Shown piece after piece: positions 17,200 through 25,441 of a stretch of DNA of 46,797 nucleotides. The DNA is taken from the NCBI GenBank assembly GCA_003223135.1, contig QHXX01000099.1, positions 1 to 46,797 on the forward strand, given 5' to 3'. The notes beneath the pieces were generated by a model, which was given only the letters and a program-made list of their open reading frames with translations, ran no database searches and was not told the origin of the DNA. The position numbers and the translations under genes were made by a program. Numbering within the stretch: position 1 is the first letter of the stretch; the number at the start of each line of letters is the position of its first letter. This stretch comes from Acidobacteriota bacterium (GTDB taxonomy: Bacteria; Acidobacteriota; Polarisedimenticolia; Gp22-AA2).

Positions 17200-18221
17200 A
17201 ACGGGCGATAGTCCTCGTCGGGCTCGCCTTGTCTGCGGCGGGCCCGGCGCTCGTGGCAGCCGAGACCGCCCCTCCGGCGCACGCCTATCTCATCATGCCG
17301 TCCGAGAACACCGCCGAGGACCGCTCGCTCGACTGGTTGTCCACCGGTCTGGCCCACTCCCTGGGCGAATACCTGCTCGGATTCGGGCAGCAGGTGATGG
17401 ACGACGAAGAGCGCTCCGTTCTGCTGGAGGGAAGCGGCATTCCACCCGGCGCACCCCTGGCGCTCGCCAGCGCCCTGGAGCTGGGACGCAAGACGCTGTC
17501 CCGCCCTGCAGGCCTGCGCATCGATCGCCTGGTCCTCGGCCGCTTCAACGTGGACCGTGGCGACATCACCCTCGCCGCGCGCGTCATCGACATCCAGCTG
17601 GAGAAGGCGCGTCCCTGGCTGTCGCGCTCAGGCCGCCTGAAAGATCTCCTGGAGGTGAACCGAGATCTGGCCTTGGCGCTGGCGCGTGACGAGAAGATCG
17701 TGGTGACCGACGGGCGCGCGGAGCTCCTGCGCAAGCAGTCGGAGGACGTTCCCCTCCTGGCCTTCGAGACCTACTGCCGCGCCGTCACCGAGAGCGATTC
17801 GAAAAGGCGTCTGCAGCTCCTGCGCAAGGCCCTGCAGCAGTACCCGGGCTTTCCCAAGGCGGCCTATCAGGCCGGCTCTCTCCTGGCCCGTGAAGAGCGA
17901 TGGGAGGAGGCGGCGGCGGTCCTGGGCAAGGCGTCTTCCGACCCCTTTCCCTACGAATGCGAATTCCATCTGCTGAGCGCCCAGGTCGCGCTCGGACGCA
18001 GGGATCCGCAGGCGGCGATGAGCGAGGCGCGCCGGGCGCTCTCGATCACTGACACGGCCCGCGGCCACCTCCTCCTGGGAAGGGCCCTGCAGGCTTCGGG
18101 TGACCGCGCCGCCGCCCTGGCCGAGCTGGAGAAGGCCAGGACCGCCGACCCTTCCGACGCGGAGGTCGAAGATTTGCGCCGGGCGCTCGATGAGGGGAAG
18201 AACCCGCGGAGGGGACCTTGA
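17196..18221 (+). CDS. Secreted TPR protein with TolB/FlgO-like N-terminal domain
   Basis: 341 residues with a signal peptide (about 1-21, cleavage near LVAAETA). Residues about 30-160 resemble the TolB/FlgO-type domain often found before TPRs: MPSENTAEDRSLDWLSTGLAHSL and LVLGRFNVDRGDITLAARVIDIQ. The C-terminal half has at least four TPR-like helical pairs, ending ASGDRAAALAELEKARTADP. TTG start at 17196 overlaps the TGA of the preceding gene (TTGA). Probable periplasmic scaffold; partner unknown. It lies between the PIN/TRAM gene and fhs in one transcript. Confidence 0.75.
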   Translation: MKRAIVLVGLALSAAGPALVAAETAPPAHAYLIMPSENTAEDRSLDWLSTGLAHSLGEYLLGFGQQVMDDEERSVLLEGSGIPPGAPLALASALELGRKTLSRPAGLRIDRLVLGRFNVDRGDITLAARVIDIQLEKARPWLSRSGRLKDLLEVNRDLALALARDEKIVVTDGRAELLRKQSEDVPLLAFETYCRAVTESDSKRRLQLLRKALQQYPGFPKAAYQAGSLLAREERWEEAAAVLGKASSDPFPYECEFHLLSAQVALGRRDPQAAMSEARRALSITDTARGHLLLGRALQASGDRAAALAELEKARTADPSDAEVEDLRRALDEGKNPRRGP

Positions 18222-19906
18222 GCCCGTCGGATCTCGAGATCGCGCGACGGACGAGGCTCGTGCGCATCGAGAGCCTGGCGGAATCCCTCGGTCTGCAGCC
18301 CGACGAGCTTGAGCCGTACGGCCGCTACAAGGCGAAGATTGCGCTGCAGGCGCTCGATCGTCTGAACGACCGTCCGGGCGGCCGCTACGTCTGCGTCACC
18401 GGCATCAACCCCACGCCACTCGGCGAGGGCAAGACGGTCGTGACCATCGGACTGGCCCAGGCGCTGCGGCGCCTCGGGAAACGCGCCATCAGCACGCTGC
18501 GGCAGCCGTCCATGGGGCCGGTCTTCGGCATCAAGGGGGGCGCCACCGGCGGCGGCCATTCGCAGGTCGTGCCGATGGAGGACATCAACCTGCACTTCAC
18601 CGGAGACTTCCATGCCGTCGCCGCGGCGCACAACCTGCTCGCCGCGCTGATCGACAACCACCTGCACCACGGCAACCGGCTCGGCCTGGATCCGGAGGCG
18701 ATCCTGTGGCGTCGAAGCCTCGACCTGAACGACCGGGCCCTGCGCCGCATCCGCGTGGGCTTGGGCGGCGGGGCCAACGGCGTCGAGCGCGAGAGCGGCT
18801 ACGACATCACGGCGGCGTCCGAGGTGATGGCGATCCTGTCCCTGTCCAGGAGCCCGCGCGACCTGAAGGAGCGCCTGGGGCGCATCCTCGTCGGCGTGGA
18901 TCGCGAGGGACGGGGGGTGGCAGCGGCCGCCCTGTCGGCCCCGGGCGCGATGGCGGCGATCCTGAAGGACGCGATCAAGCCGAACCTGGTGCAGAACATC
19001 GAGGGTGGCGCGGCGCTCATCCACTGCGGCCCGTTCGCGAACGTGGCGCACGGCAACAATTCCGTCCTGGCCGATCTCCTGGCGCTCAAGCTGGCCGATT
19101 ACGTCGTCACCGAAAGCGGATTCGGCTCGGAAATGGGCGCCGAAAAGCTGTTCGATATCAAGTGCCCGGCCTCGGGGCTCGCCCCGTCAGCGGCGGTCAT
19201 CGTCTGCTCGATCCGCGCCCTGAAGCTGCACGGCGGCGTCGCCATCAGCGGCAGGGATACCTCGGCCCTGAAGAGGCCCGACGTCGAGGCGGTGGCGCGC
19301 GGCTGCGAAAATCTGCGCAAGCACGTCGAGAACATCCGTATGTTCGGCCTGCCTGCCGTGGTCGCGGTCAACCGTTTCGAGAGCGACACACAACCGGAGA
19401 TCGACGAGGTCGTCGAGCGGGCGCGCGCCGCTGGCGCGTTCGCCGCTGTCTCCGTGGAGGTTTGGGCGCGGGGCGGCGAGGGCGGTCTCGAGCTCGCCGA
19501 GGCGGTCATGCGCGCGGCCGGCTCCGGCGCACGATTTTCTCCCCTTTACTCCCCCGACCTGTCGATCGAAGCCAAGATCGAGACCATCGCCCGGCGGATT
19601 TACGGCGCCGCGGGCGTCACCTACACCGACAAGGCCAGGGAGCGGATTGAGTTCTGCCGTCGCCACGGGCTGGGCCGGCTGCCCATCTGCATGGCCAAGA
19701 CTCCGCTGTCCCTGTCGCATGACCCGGCGCTCAAAGGACGTCCCGAAGGGTTCGTGGTGCCGGTGACCGACATACGCGCCGCCGCCGGAGCCGGATACGT
19801 CTACCCGTTGGTGGGAAACATCATGACCATGCCGGGGCTGCCGTCCTCGCCGGCGGCCGAGCAGATCGACCTCGACGACGAGGGTTGCATTCGCGGTCTG
19901 TCCTGA
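18218..19906 (+). CDS. fhs: Formate-tetrahydrofolate ligase
   Basis: ATP-dependent synthesis of 10-formyl-THF from formate, feeding one-carbon metabolism or an acetyl-CoA pathway. The 562-residue product has the P-loop TPLGEGKTVV (about 66-75), the blocks RQPSMGPVFGIKGGATGGG and INLHFTGDFHA, and the signature EGGAALIHCGPFANVAHG. TTG start at 18218 overlaps the TGA of the TPR gene as TTGA and has CGGAGG upstream. Length is normal and all family blocks are intact. Confidence 0.96.
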   Translation: MSPSDLEIARRTRLVRIESLAESLGLQPDELEPYGRYKAKIALQALDRLNDRPGGRYVCVTGINPTPLGEGKTVVTIGLAQALRRLGKRAISTLRQPSMGPVFGIKGGATGGGHSQVVPMEDINLHFTGDFHAVAAAHNLLAALIDNHLHHGNRLGLDPEAILWRRSLDLNDRALRRIRVGLGGGANGVERESGYDITAASEVMAILSLSRSPRDLKERLGRILVGVDREGRGVAAAALSAPGAMAAILKDAIKPNLVQNIEGGAALIHCGPFANVAHGNNSVLADLLALKLADYVVTESGFGSEMGAEKLFDIKCPASGLAPSAAVIVCSIRALKLHGGVAISGRDTSALKRPDVEAVARGCENLRKHVENIRMFGLPAVVAVNRFESDTQPEIDEVVERARAAGAFAAVSVEVWARGGEGGLELAEAVMRAAGSGARFSPLYSPDLSIEAKIETIARRIYGAAGVTYTDKARERIEFCRRHGLGRLPICMAKTPLSLSHDPALKGRPEGFVVPVTDIRAAAGAGYVYPLVGNIMTMPGLPSSPAAEQIDLDDEGCIRGLS

Positions 19907-19919
19907 GGGATGTGCCTGA

Positions 19920-20714
19920 CTAGGATCGCGGGCGACGTGTGTACCGCGCTACGACGAAGGCGTCGTAGGTACTGAGCAGCCAGGACAGCGCCGTCACGAA
20001 CAGGATCGCCATCCCGACCTTGATGGCCTTGTCCAGGAACAGCCTCTGCGGCTCGATGTCGACCAGAATCCGGAACAGGGGCGACATGAGGTACAGCGCG
20101 ATCAGGTAGGCCTGGAGCAGGAACGAGAACAGGAAGAAAACGGCCTTCCCGAGCTGTCCGTTGAGCAGTTGTCCCCATCCGGGAACGCACAGCGAAGCCA
20201 GGCCCGACACGAGCGGCCGGTGCAATCCATCGAACCGGCCGCCCCGGGCCTCCGCGCCGCGGTAGGCCTGGGCCACGTTGTAGATGGCGAAGAAGATCAC
20301 GCAGAAATCGAGGGAGGAGGCGTAGAGCATCATCTCCCACTCGCTCACGAAGAACAGGTGGGCGAAGCTCCTGACACGATCCCAGGCCATGTACATGAAG
20401 TAATGGAACGACAGGATGAAGATCTCGCTCAGGAAGAACAGGGCGGCGAGCCTGCCGTCGCCGTTGTAGAGCTGGCCCAGGCCGCAGACGAACAGCGACA
20501 GCGTCGAGGCCGCCGCGGGGTTCTTGCGACCGCGCCCGCGCGCGCTCGCGACCGGCCGCTCCGCCACGGTCTCTTCGAGTTCGGTGGAGCGCTCGGCAGC
20601 CTTCCCTTTCGCCGAGGCCACGGCGCGGGGACCCCCGCCCTTCCCCTTGCCCTTGTCGGCAGGCTTGAGGATGTCGTCTTCCGTGATGACGAAGACCTCG
20701 TCCTGGTTGATCAT
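19920..20714 (-). CDS. Membrane protein with duplicated GxGQ(L/Y)xNG motif
   Basis: 264 residues. The N-terminal 70 residues are cytoplasm-like, low complexity and Lys/Gly/Ala-rich. Five or six hydrophobic segments follow. The motif CGLGQLYNGDGRLAALFFL recurs as VPGWGQLLNGQLGKAVFFL after about 100 residues, so the membrane part is a tandem duplication of a TM2/DUF5683-like hairpin unit. ATG at 20714 has GGAGGG 7 nt upstream; an in-frame GTG lies one codon before. Function unknown. Convergent with fhs, 13 nt apart. Confidence 0.7.
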   Translation of the reverse strand: MINQDEVFVITEDDILKPADKGKGKGGGPRAVASAKGKAAERSTELEETVAERPVASARGRGRKNPAAASTLSLFVCGLGQLYNGDGRLAALFFLSEIFILSFHYFMYMAWDRVRSFAHLFFVSEWEMMLYASSLDFCVIFFAIYNVAQAYRGAEARGGRFDGLHRPLVSGLASLCVPGWGQLLNGQLGKAVFFLFSFLLQAYLIALYLMSPLFRILVDIEPQRLFLDKAIKVGMAILFVTALSWLLSTYDAFVVARYTRRPRS

Positions 20715-21032
20715 CACCCACCCTCCATCCAGACGGAAGGCTTGTCACTCCCCGTCCAAGTTGCTCCCTCCGGCGCGGCGGCGCAACCCAAAGGAAACGA
20801 GCAAGGGGCGTACCAGGGAGTGTCCAATCCTCCGGATCCAGCTAAGTCACATCGGTCGTTGGCCTTCCGCCCAGCGACCCGAGCAAGGGAGCAAAACACG
20901 GTCGCCATCGATAGTCGTCGCGCGGCAAAAACGGTAAGGGGAATTGCGGAATCGTCACCGGGCCCGCTCGCGGGGCCACCCTCCGAGCACGCTACGGCTG
21001 CCGGGGGCCCGGGCGAGGACGTGGACGGATTT
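20715..21032 (-). other. 318-nt noncoding leader/intergenic region with repeats
   Basis: No supported gene. It lies downstream of the DAHP synthase gene and upstream of the membrane-protein gene, both on the minus strand. Visible structure: an 8-nt inverted repeat TTGCTCCC (20761-20768) and GGGAGCAA (20887-20894), and a 10-nt direct repeat CGAGCAAGGG at 20798-20807 and 20880-20889. A short G+C hairpin lies near 20965. No known riboswitch class was recognised, and no clear -35/-10 pair was found. Confidence 0.4.
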
Positions 21033-22049
21033 CTAGTCGTGCGTGCGGCCGACGAGTCCTGCCAGGGCGTGGAGGTCGCGCACCAGTCCGGCGAACTGCT
21101 CCGGAAGGATTGCCTGTGGCCCGTCGGAGAGGGCCCGGGCGGGATCGTGGTGTACCTCGACCATGACGCCGTCGGCCCCGGCGGCGATGGCGGCACGGGC
21201 GAGGGGGACGACCTTGTCGCGCCGCCCGGTGCCGTGGCTGGGATCGACCAGGATCGGCAGGTGGCTGAGGTGTTTCACGGCGGGCACGATCGCGAGATCG
21301 AGCGTGTTCCGCGTATGGTCGGCGAAAGTGCGCACACCGCGCTCACACAGGAAGAGCTGGTAATTCCCCTCCGACACGACGTACTCCGCGGCCATCAGGA
21401 ATTCGTCCAGGGTGGCCGACATGCCGCGCTTCAGGAACACGGGAATTTTCGACTTTCCGGCGCGCTTGAGCAGCGAGAAGTTCTGCATGTTGCGCGCCCC
21501 TATCTGCGCGGCGTCGGCGTAATCCTCCACCATGGCCATCGAATCCTCGTCCACCGCCTCGGTGATGATCGGCAGGCCGGTCTCTTCTCTGACGCGCGCC
21601 AGGATTTGCAGACCCTTGAGGCCCAGTCCCTGGAACGAGTACGGCGACGTGCGCGGCTTGAAGGCACCGCCTCGGAACAGGTCGGCGCCGGCCTCGCGAA
21701 CCCGCTGGGCGATCGTCAGGGTCTGCGCCTCCGACTCCACGGCGCAGGGGCCGGCGATGATCGTCAGGCGTTTCCCCCCGACCGGGCGGCCGCCCACGGT
21801 GACGACGCTGTCGGCCGCCTTCACCTCCCGGCTGACCAGCTTGTAGGGCTTGGTGACCCGGATCGCCTGCTGCACCCCAGGCAGGATCTCGAACTCGGCA
21901 GGATCGAGCGGGCCGTGATTGCCGGTGATCCCGATGGCGGTCCTCTCCGCCCCGGGGATCGGATGGGGCCGCAGACCCAGGGCGCGGATCCTTTCAGTGA
22001 CGGCGCGGATTTGCTCCTCGGTCGCGCCGGACTCCATGACGATCAACAT
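21033..22049 (-). CDS. aroF: 3-deoxy-7-phosphoheptulonate synthase (type I beta)
   Basis: First step of aromatic amino acid synthesis: condenses PEP and erythrose 4-phosphate. 338 residues. The N-terminal ferredoxin-like regulatory domain (about 1-70, MLIVMESGATEEQIRAV) is as in the Thermotoga-type enzyme. The TIM barrel carries IIAGPCAVES, GAFKPRTSPYSFQGLG, IGARNMQNF, PVFLKRGMSATLDE and DPSHGTGRRD, which include the PEP and metal ligands. ATG at 22049. No chorismate-mutase fusion is present. Confidence 0.95.
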   Translation of the reverse strand: MLIVMESGATEEQIRAVTERIRALGLRPHPIPGAERTAIGITGNHGPLDPAEFEILPGVQQAIRVTKPYKLVSREVKAADSVVTVGGRPVGGKRLTIIAGPCAVESEAQTLTIAQRVREAGADLFRGGAFKPRTSPYSFQGLGLKGLQILARVREETGLPIITEAVDEDSMAMVEDYADAAQIGARNMQNFSLLKRAGKSKIPVFLKRGMSATLDEFLMAAEYVVSEGNYQLFLCERGVRTFADHTRNTLDLAIVPAVKHLSHLPILVDPSHGTGRRDKVVPLARAAIAAGADGVMVEVHHDPARALSDGPQAILPEQFAGLVRDLHALAGLVGRTHD

Positions 22050-22075
22050 GCCGAAGGTTCTCCCGAAGGCCCCGG

Positions 22076-22105
22076 ATGATACGCCGCCAGCACCCCCGTC
22101 CGCAA
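22076..22105 (-). promoter_or_regulatory. Promoter of the DAHP synthase gene
   Basis: Minus strand TTGCGG (22105-22100), 18-nt spacer, TATCAT (22081-22076), about 27 nt before the ATG. It lies back to back with the tRNA-Val promoter. Confidence 0.5.
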
Positions 22106-22124
22106 CGGGAAGTCGCCTGTTCGG

Positions 22125-22154
22125 TTGACACTAGCGCGGATCGCCCCGTATACT
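22125..22154 (+). promoter_or_regulatory. Strong sigma70 promoter for tRNA-Val and perhaps thrS-infC
   Basis: TTGACA (22125-22130), 18-nt spacer, TATACT (22149-22154). The -35 is perfect. Transcription would start near 22161, giving a leader of about 58 nt before the mature tRNA. No terminator is seen between the tRNA and thrS. Confidence 0.7.
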
Positions 22155-22181
22155 CTCGCGTTCGCAAGACCAAGCCACCAA

Positions 22182-22199
22182 GGCGCCGCCGGAGGCGCC
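22182..22199 (+). other. Leader hairpin before tRNA-Val
   Basis: GGCGCC, loop GCCGGA, GGCGCC, followed by GTTTC. A compact six-bp stem in the 5' leader. The T-tract is too short for a confident terminator; it may be a processing or pausing element. Confidence 0.35.
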
Positions 22200-22218
22200 G
22201 TTTCGGGCTCTCAGGTGA

Positions 22219-22293
22219 AGGCGCGTAGCTCAGGGGGAGAGCGCTACCTTGACACGGTAGAAGTCAGCGGTTCAAATCCGCTCGCGCCTACCA
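22219..22293 (+). tRNA. tRNA-Val (anticodon GAC)
   Basis: Folds as a full cloverleaf: acceptor AGGCGCG/CGCGCCT (7 bp), D stem GCTC/GAGC, anticodon stem CTACC/GGTAG with loop TTGACAC (anticodon GAC), T stem AGCGG/CCGCT with loop TTCAAAT. Discriminator A and an encoded CCA at 22291-22293. Reads GUC and GUU valine codons. Stands alone between its promoter and the thrS region. Confidence 0.96.
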
Positions 22294-22369
22294 CTCCCGC
22301 CTTTGGTCATTCAGGCCCGGGCGTCACCAGAGAAGCGACGGGGCACTTCGATTGAAAGGGCAGAGCGCC

Positions 22370-22592
22370 GTGGAGACAGTCGAAGTCGTCCTGCCGGATG
22401 GAGCCGTCCGCTCGTTCCCGCGCGGCACGCCGCTGTCAGAGGTCGCCGCCGCCTTCGATGAGCAGGTGGCCAAGCGCGCCGTCGCCGCGCTCGTGGACGG
22501 CGTTGAAAAGGACCTCTAGCTGCCGCTGGAGAGGGGCGCCCGGGTCGAGTTCATCACCCCGGAATCGCCGCGAGCCCTCGAAATCGGGAGAT
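22370..22592 (+). pseudogene. thrS: 5' fragment of thrS: TGS domain with amber codon, then deletion
   Basis: From GTG 22370 (or in-frame TTG 22352) the frame encodes a TGS domain: VVLPDGAVRSFPRG, then DGVEKDL, an in-frame TAG at 22517-22519, then LPLERGARVEFITPESPRALEI. In ThrRS this is followed by the L-R-H-S-T-A-H editing motif and about 70 residues. Here the sequence jumps after ALEI directly to EIKSKDLPIRR in another frame, so the HxxxH half of the N2 editing site is absent. Seen: one stop, one deletion of roughly 200 nt, one frame change. Either real decay of the 5' third of thrS or an assembly/sequencing error. Confidence 0.7.
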
Positions 22593-22680
22593 CAAGTCCA
22601 AGGACCTGCCCATCCGGCGCATCGAACAGCCGAAACAGGAGGCCCTCGCCTACTTCCGGTCAATCGGCGACAACCTCAAG

Positions 22681-24141
22681 GTGGAACTCGTGGACGAAAA
22701 GGGCGGTGCGATCGTGTCCTGCTACCGCCAGAACAATTTCACGGACTTCTGCACCGGACCGCACCTGCCGTCGACCGGCCGTATCGGCGCGTTCAGGCTC
22801 CTGTCGATTGCCGGCGCCTACTGGAAGGGCTCCGAGAAGAACCAGCAGCTGCAGCGGATCTACGGGACGGCCTTCCCGACCGAGGAGCAGCTCGTCGAGC
22901 ACCTGCGTCTTCTGGAGGAGGCCAAAAAGCGCGACCACCGCAAGCTCGGGCCCGCGCTCGATCTGTTCAGCGTCGAGGAGACCGCCGGGCCAGGCCTGAT
23001 CTTCTGGCACCCGCACGGCACGATCGTGAGGCAGATCCTTGAGGACTTCTGGAAGGACGAGCACCGCCGCCGCGGTTATCAGCTCGTGAGCACGCCCCAC
23101 ATCGCGCGTGACGAGCTGTGGAGGATGTCCGGCCACCTCGACTACTACAAGGACAACATGTTCACGTTCGAGATCGAGGACGCGGGCTACGTCATCAAGC
23201 CGATGAACTGTCCGGGCCACTCCCTGATCTACAAGTCGCGGTTGCGATCGTATCGCGAGCTGCCCATCCGCTTGGCCGAGCTCGGCACGGTGTACCGCTA
23301 CGAACGCTCGGGCGTCCTGCACGGCATGATGCGCGTGCGCGGGTTTACGCAGGACGACGCGCACATCTATTGCACCCGCGAGCAGATCCTCGACGAGATC
23401 AAGGGCGTCCTCGACCTGGTCCTCACCTTCCTCAAGACCTTCGGCTACGAGCATTACGAGGTCGACCTGTCGGTCCGTGATCCGGTCCACCCCGAGAAGT
23501 ACGCCGGTGACGACGACGGATGGCGGATGGCGGAAGGGGCGCTCACGCAGGCCCTGGAATCCCGGGGCCTGTCGTACACGCGGCGCCAGGGCGAGGCGGT
23601 CTTCTACGGGCCGAAGATCGACGTCCGGATGTTCGACGCCATCGGCCGTCCGTGGCAGGGGCCGACCGTGCAGTTCGACTTCAATCTGCCGCAGCGCCTC
23701 GGCATCCAGTACGTGGCATCGGACGGCTCGCAGACCCCGGTCGTGATGGTCCACCGCGCGATCTACGGCTCGCTCGAGCGCTTCATGGGTGGTCTGGTCG
23801 AGCACTACGCCGGGGCCTTCCCGCTGTGGCTCGCCCCCGTGCAGGCGGTGGTCATGCCGATCACCGATCGGACGCGCGAGTACGGCCGCAAGGTGCAGGC
23901 CGGCTTGCGCGATGCCGGGCTGCGTTGCGAGATCGACGACCGCAATGAGAAGATCGGCGCCAAGATCCGCGAGGCGCAGATCAAGAAGATCCCTTTCATG
24001 CTGGTGGCGGGCGACCGCGAGGCGCAGGCCTCGACCGTCGCGGTCCGCAGCCGCAAGGAGGGCGACCTCGGAGCCATGGACCTCGAAGCGATCCGCGACC
24101 GGCTGGTGAGAATGAACGCCGATCGCGTTCTCGGGCCGTGA
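22681..24141 (+). CDS. thrS: Threonine-tRNA ligase, catalytic and anticodon-binding part
   Basis: 486 residues from GTG 22681; the frame is open from 22507 but has no standard start codon earlier. It begins inside the N2 editing domain, which retains the second metal/His motif FTDFCTGPHLPST, then the SAD linker, then the class II core: motif 1 region around HPHGTIVRQILEDFW, zinc ligands in MNCPGH, DDAHIYC and VHRAIYGSLERF, motif 2 RYERSGVLHGMMRVRGFTQ, and a complete anticodon-binding domain ending AIRDRLVRM. The family is normally 600-650 residues with TGS and N2. The core looks functional and sits in the standard thrS-infC-rpmI-rplT-pheST order. No ribosome site precedes GTG 22681, so expression as it stands is doubtful. 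Confidence 0.85.
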   Translation: MELVDEKGGAIVSCYRQNNFTDFCTGPHLPSTGRIGAFRLLSIAGAYWKGSEKNQQLQRIYGTAFPTEEQLVEHLRLLEEAKKRDHRKLGPALDLFSVEETAGPGLIFWHPHGTIVRQILEDFWKDEHRRRGYQLVSTPHIARDELWRMSGHLDYYKDNMFTFEIEDAGYVIKPMNCPGHSLIYKSRLRSYRELPIRLAELGTVYRYERSGVLHGMMRVRGFTQDDAHIYCTREQILDEIKGVLDLVLTFLKTFGYEHYEVDLSVRDPVHPEKYAGDDDGWRMAEGALTQALESRGLSYTRRQGEAVFYGPKIDVRMFDAIGRPWQGPTVQFDFNLPQRLGIQYVASDGSQTPVVMVHRAIYGSLERFMGGLVEHYAGAFPLWLAPVQAVVMPITDRTREYGRKVQAGLRDAGLRCEIDDRNEKIGAKIREAQIKKIPFMLVAGDREAQASTVAVRSRKEGDLGAMDLEAIRDRLVRMNADRVLGP

Positions 24142-24187
24142 AACGACCGTCTCTCAACCGAACGTGCGGCCCCTCGTGGACGGGGGC

Positions 24188-24205
24188 GGGAGGTAAAACA
24201 CCATC
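24188..24205 (+). promoter_or_regulatory. infC ribosome-binding site and AUC start codon
   Basis: GGGAGGT (24188-24194), 8-nt spacer, ATC (24203-24205). No ATG, GTG or TTG is in frame at a position that fits the conserved IF3 N-terminus. E. coli infC uses AUU for IF3-dependent autorepression, so AUC is a plausible equivalent. Confidence 0.75.
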
Positions 24206-24793
24206 GAGAAAAAACTAAGGGTCAACGAAAAGATCCGGGCCCGGGAAGTGCGCGTCATCGGGCAGGACGGAGCGCAACTTGGAATCATGTCCCCGGATCA
24301 GGCCCTGCGCATCGCGCAAGAGGGCGGGCTGGACCTGGTGGAGGTCTCTCCCGACGCCGTCCCGCCGGTGTGCCGCGTCCTGGATTACGGCAAGTACCGC
24401 TACCAGCTCAACAAGAAGGCCCAGGAGGCGAAGAAGAAACAGAAGATCATTCAGGTCAAGGAGGTGAAGTTCCGCCCCAAGACCGACGAACACGATTACG
24501 AGTTCAAGCGGAACAACATCATCCGTTTCCTCACCAAGGGGAAGAAGGTGAAGGCGACGGTCATTTTCCGGGGCCGCGAGAACATGCACCGGGACATCGG
24601 CTACAGGATCCTGACACGCCTCCGGCAGGAGGTCCTCGAGTTCGGCGTCGTCGAGACCGAGCCTCGCCAGGAGGGACCGTTCCTGGACATGATCCTCGCG
24701 CCGAAGAAATGGTCCGGCCAGGCAACCGCCGCGGTGCCGGCCCCGTCCGGCGGCGCGGCGGAGAAGATCTCGCCGGGACGACGCGGCCCCTAG
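24203..24793 (+). CDS. infC: Translation initiation factor IF-3
   Basis: 196 residues when started at ATC 24203. The N-terminal domain reads [19 protein letters not shown] and continues [24 protein letters not shown], as in the family; a start at the later GTG (24248) would remove the conserved first strand. The linker is [14 protein letters not shown], and the C-terminal domain contains [17 protein letters not shown] and FRGREN. It ends with a short Ala/Pro/Gly tail. IF3 rejects wrong start codons; its own non-AUG start allows negative feedback. Operon with rpmI, rplT, pheS, pheT. Confidence 0.95.
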   Translation: MEKKLRVNEKIRAREVRVIGQDGAQLGIMSPDQALRIAQEGGLDLVEVSPDAVPPVCRVLDYGKYRYQLNKKAQEAKKKQKIIQVKEVKFRPKTDEHDYEFKRNNIIRFLTKGKKVKATVIFRGRENMHRDIGYRILTRLRQEVLEFGVVETEPRQEGPFLDMILAPKKWSGQATAAVPAPSGGAAEKISPGRRGP

Positions 24794-24806
24794 GAGACAC
24801 TGTCAC

Positions 24807-25010
24807 ATGCCGAAGATGAAGACCAAACGAGGCGCCGCGAAGCGTTTTCGACTGACCGCCACCGGCAAGGTCAAGAGGAGTCGGGCCTTCAAGCGCCACA
24901 TCCTGACCAGCAAGTCGACCAAAAGGAAGCGGCACCTGGACATGGAAGCCCTCGTCAGCAAGGCGGACGCCCGCCGGGTGCGCGAGATGCTTCCCTACGG
25001 CCGCCCCTAG
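24807..25010 (+). CDS. rpmI: 50S ribosomal protein L35
   Basis: 67 residues, typical length. Begins [20 protein letters not shown] and contains the conserved [15 protein letters not shown]. Very basic. ATG at 24807 is preceded by CTAGGAGAC, giving a good ribosome site. Lies 13 nt after infC. Confidence 0.97.
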   Translation: MPKMKTKRGAAKRFRLTATGKVKRSRAFKRHILTSKSTKRKRHLDMEALVSKADARRVREMLPYGRP

Positions 25011-25022
25011 GAGAGGACCAAC

Positions 25023-25385
25023 GTGCCGAGAGTCAAGAGAGGAACCAAGAGACGCCACCGACGCAAGAAGATGCTCAAGCTGGCGAAGGGGTATTACACC
25101 GGCAAGAGCAAGCTGTACCGCGCCGCCAAAGAGGCCATCGAGAAGTCGCTCGGTTACGCCTACCGCGACCGGCGGGCCCGCAAACGCGAGTTTCGCAGCC
25201 TCTGGATCGTGCGCATCAACGCCGCGGCCCGGCAGAACAGTCTGTCCTACAGTCGCCTGATGTCAGGCCTGGCGAAGGCGGGTGTCGCGATCGATCGCAA
25301 GATACTGGCCGATCTGGCCGTGACCGACCCGAAAGGCTTCGCCGCCCTGGCACAAACCGCCAAGAGCGCCCTCGGGGTCGTCTAG
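25023..25385 (+). CDS. rplT: 50S ribosomal protein L20
   Basis: 120 residues. [28 protein letters not shown] and [18 protein letters not shown] are conserved. GTG start at 25023 with GGAGAGG upstream. In many bacteria L20 represses this operon by binding the infC-rpmI region; no obvious operator structure was traced here. Confidence 0.97.
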   Translation: MPRVKRGTKRRHRRKKMLKLAKGYYTGKSKLYRAAKEAIEKSLGYAYRDRRARKREFRSLWIVRINAAARQNSLSYSRLMSGLAKAGVAIDRKILADLAVTDPKGFAALAQTAKSALGVV

Positions 25386-25441
25386 GCGCCGGTCCCAGGG
25401 ACCTCTCCGATCCGAGGGGCGCCGCCGTCTGAGGAGCCTCC

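Noticed and set aside
20715-21032. Riboswitch in the leader of the membrane-protein gene
   Set aside because: No core of cyclic-di-GMP, SAM, cobalamin, TPP, glycine or preQ1 classes was recognised; kept only as a repeat-containing gap.
20169-22079. 636-codon plus-strand frame over the membrane-protein and DAHP synthase genes
   Set aside because: Crosses two well-supported minus-strand genes and the gap between them; low-complexity shadow composition.
22182-22204. Rho-independent terminator before tRNA-Val
   Set aside because: A GGCGCC hairpin is present but the following GTTTC has too few T residues.
22517-22519. TAG in thrS as a recoded sense codon
   Set aside because: TAG and TGA both end intact genes here (for example serA and tlyA with TAG), and the same gene also has a frameshift and deletion, so damage is simpler.
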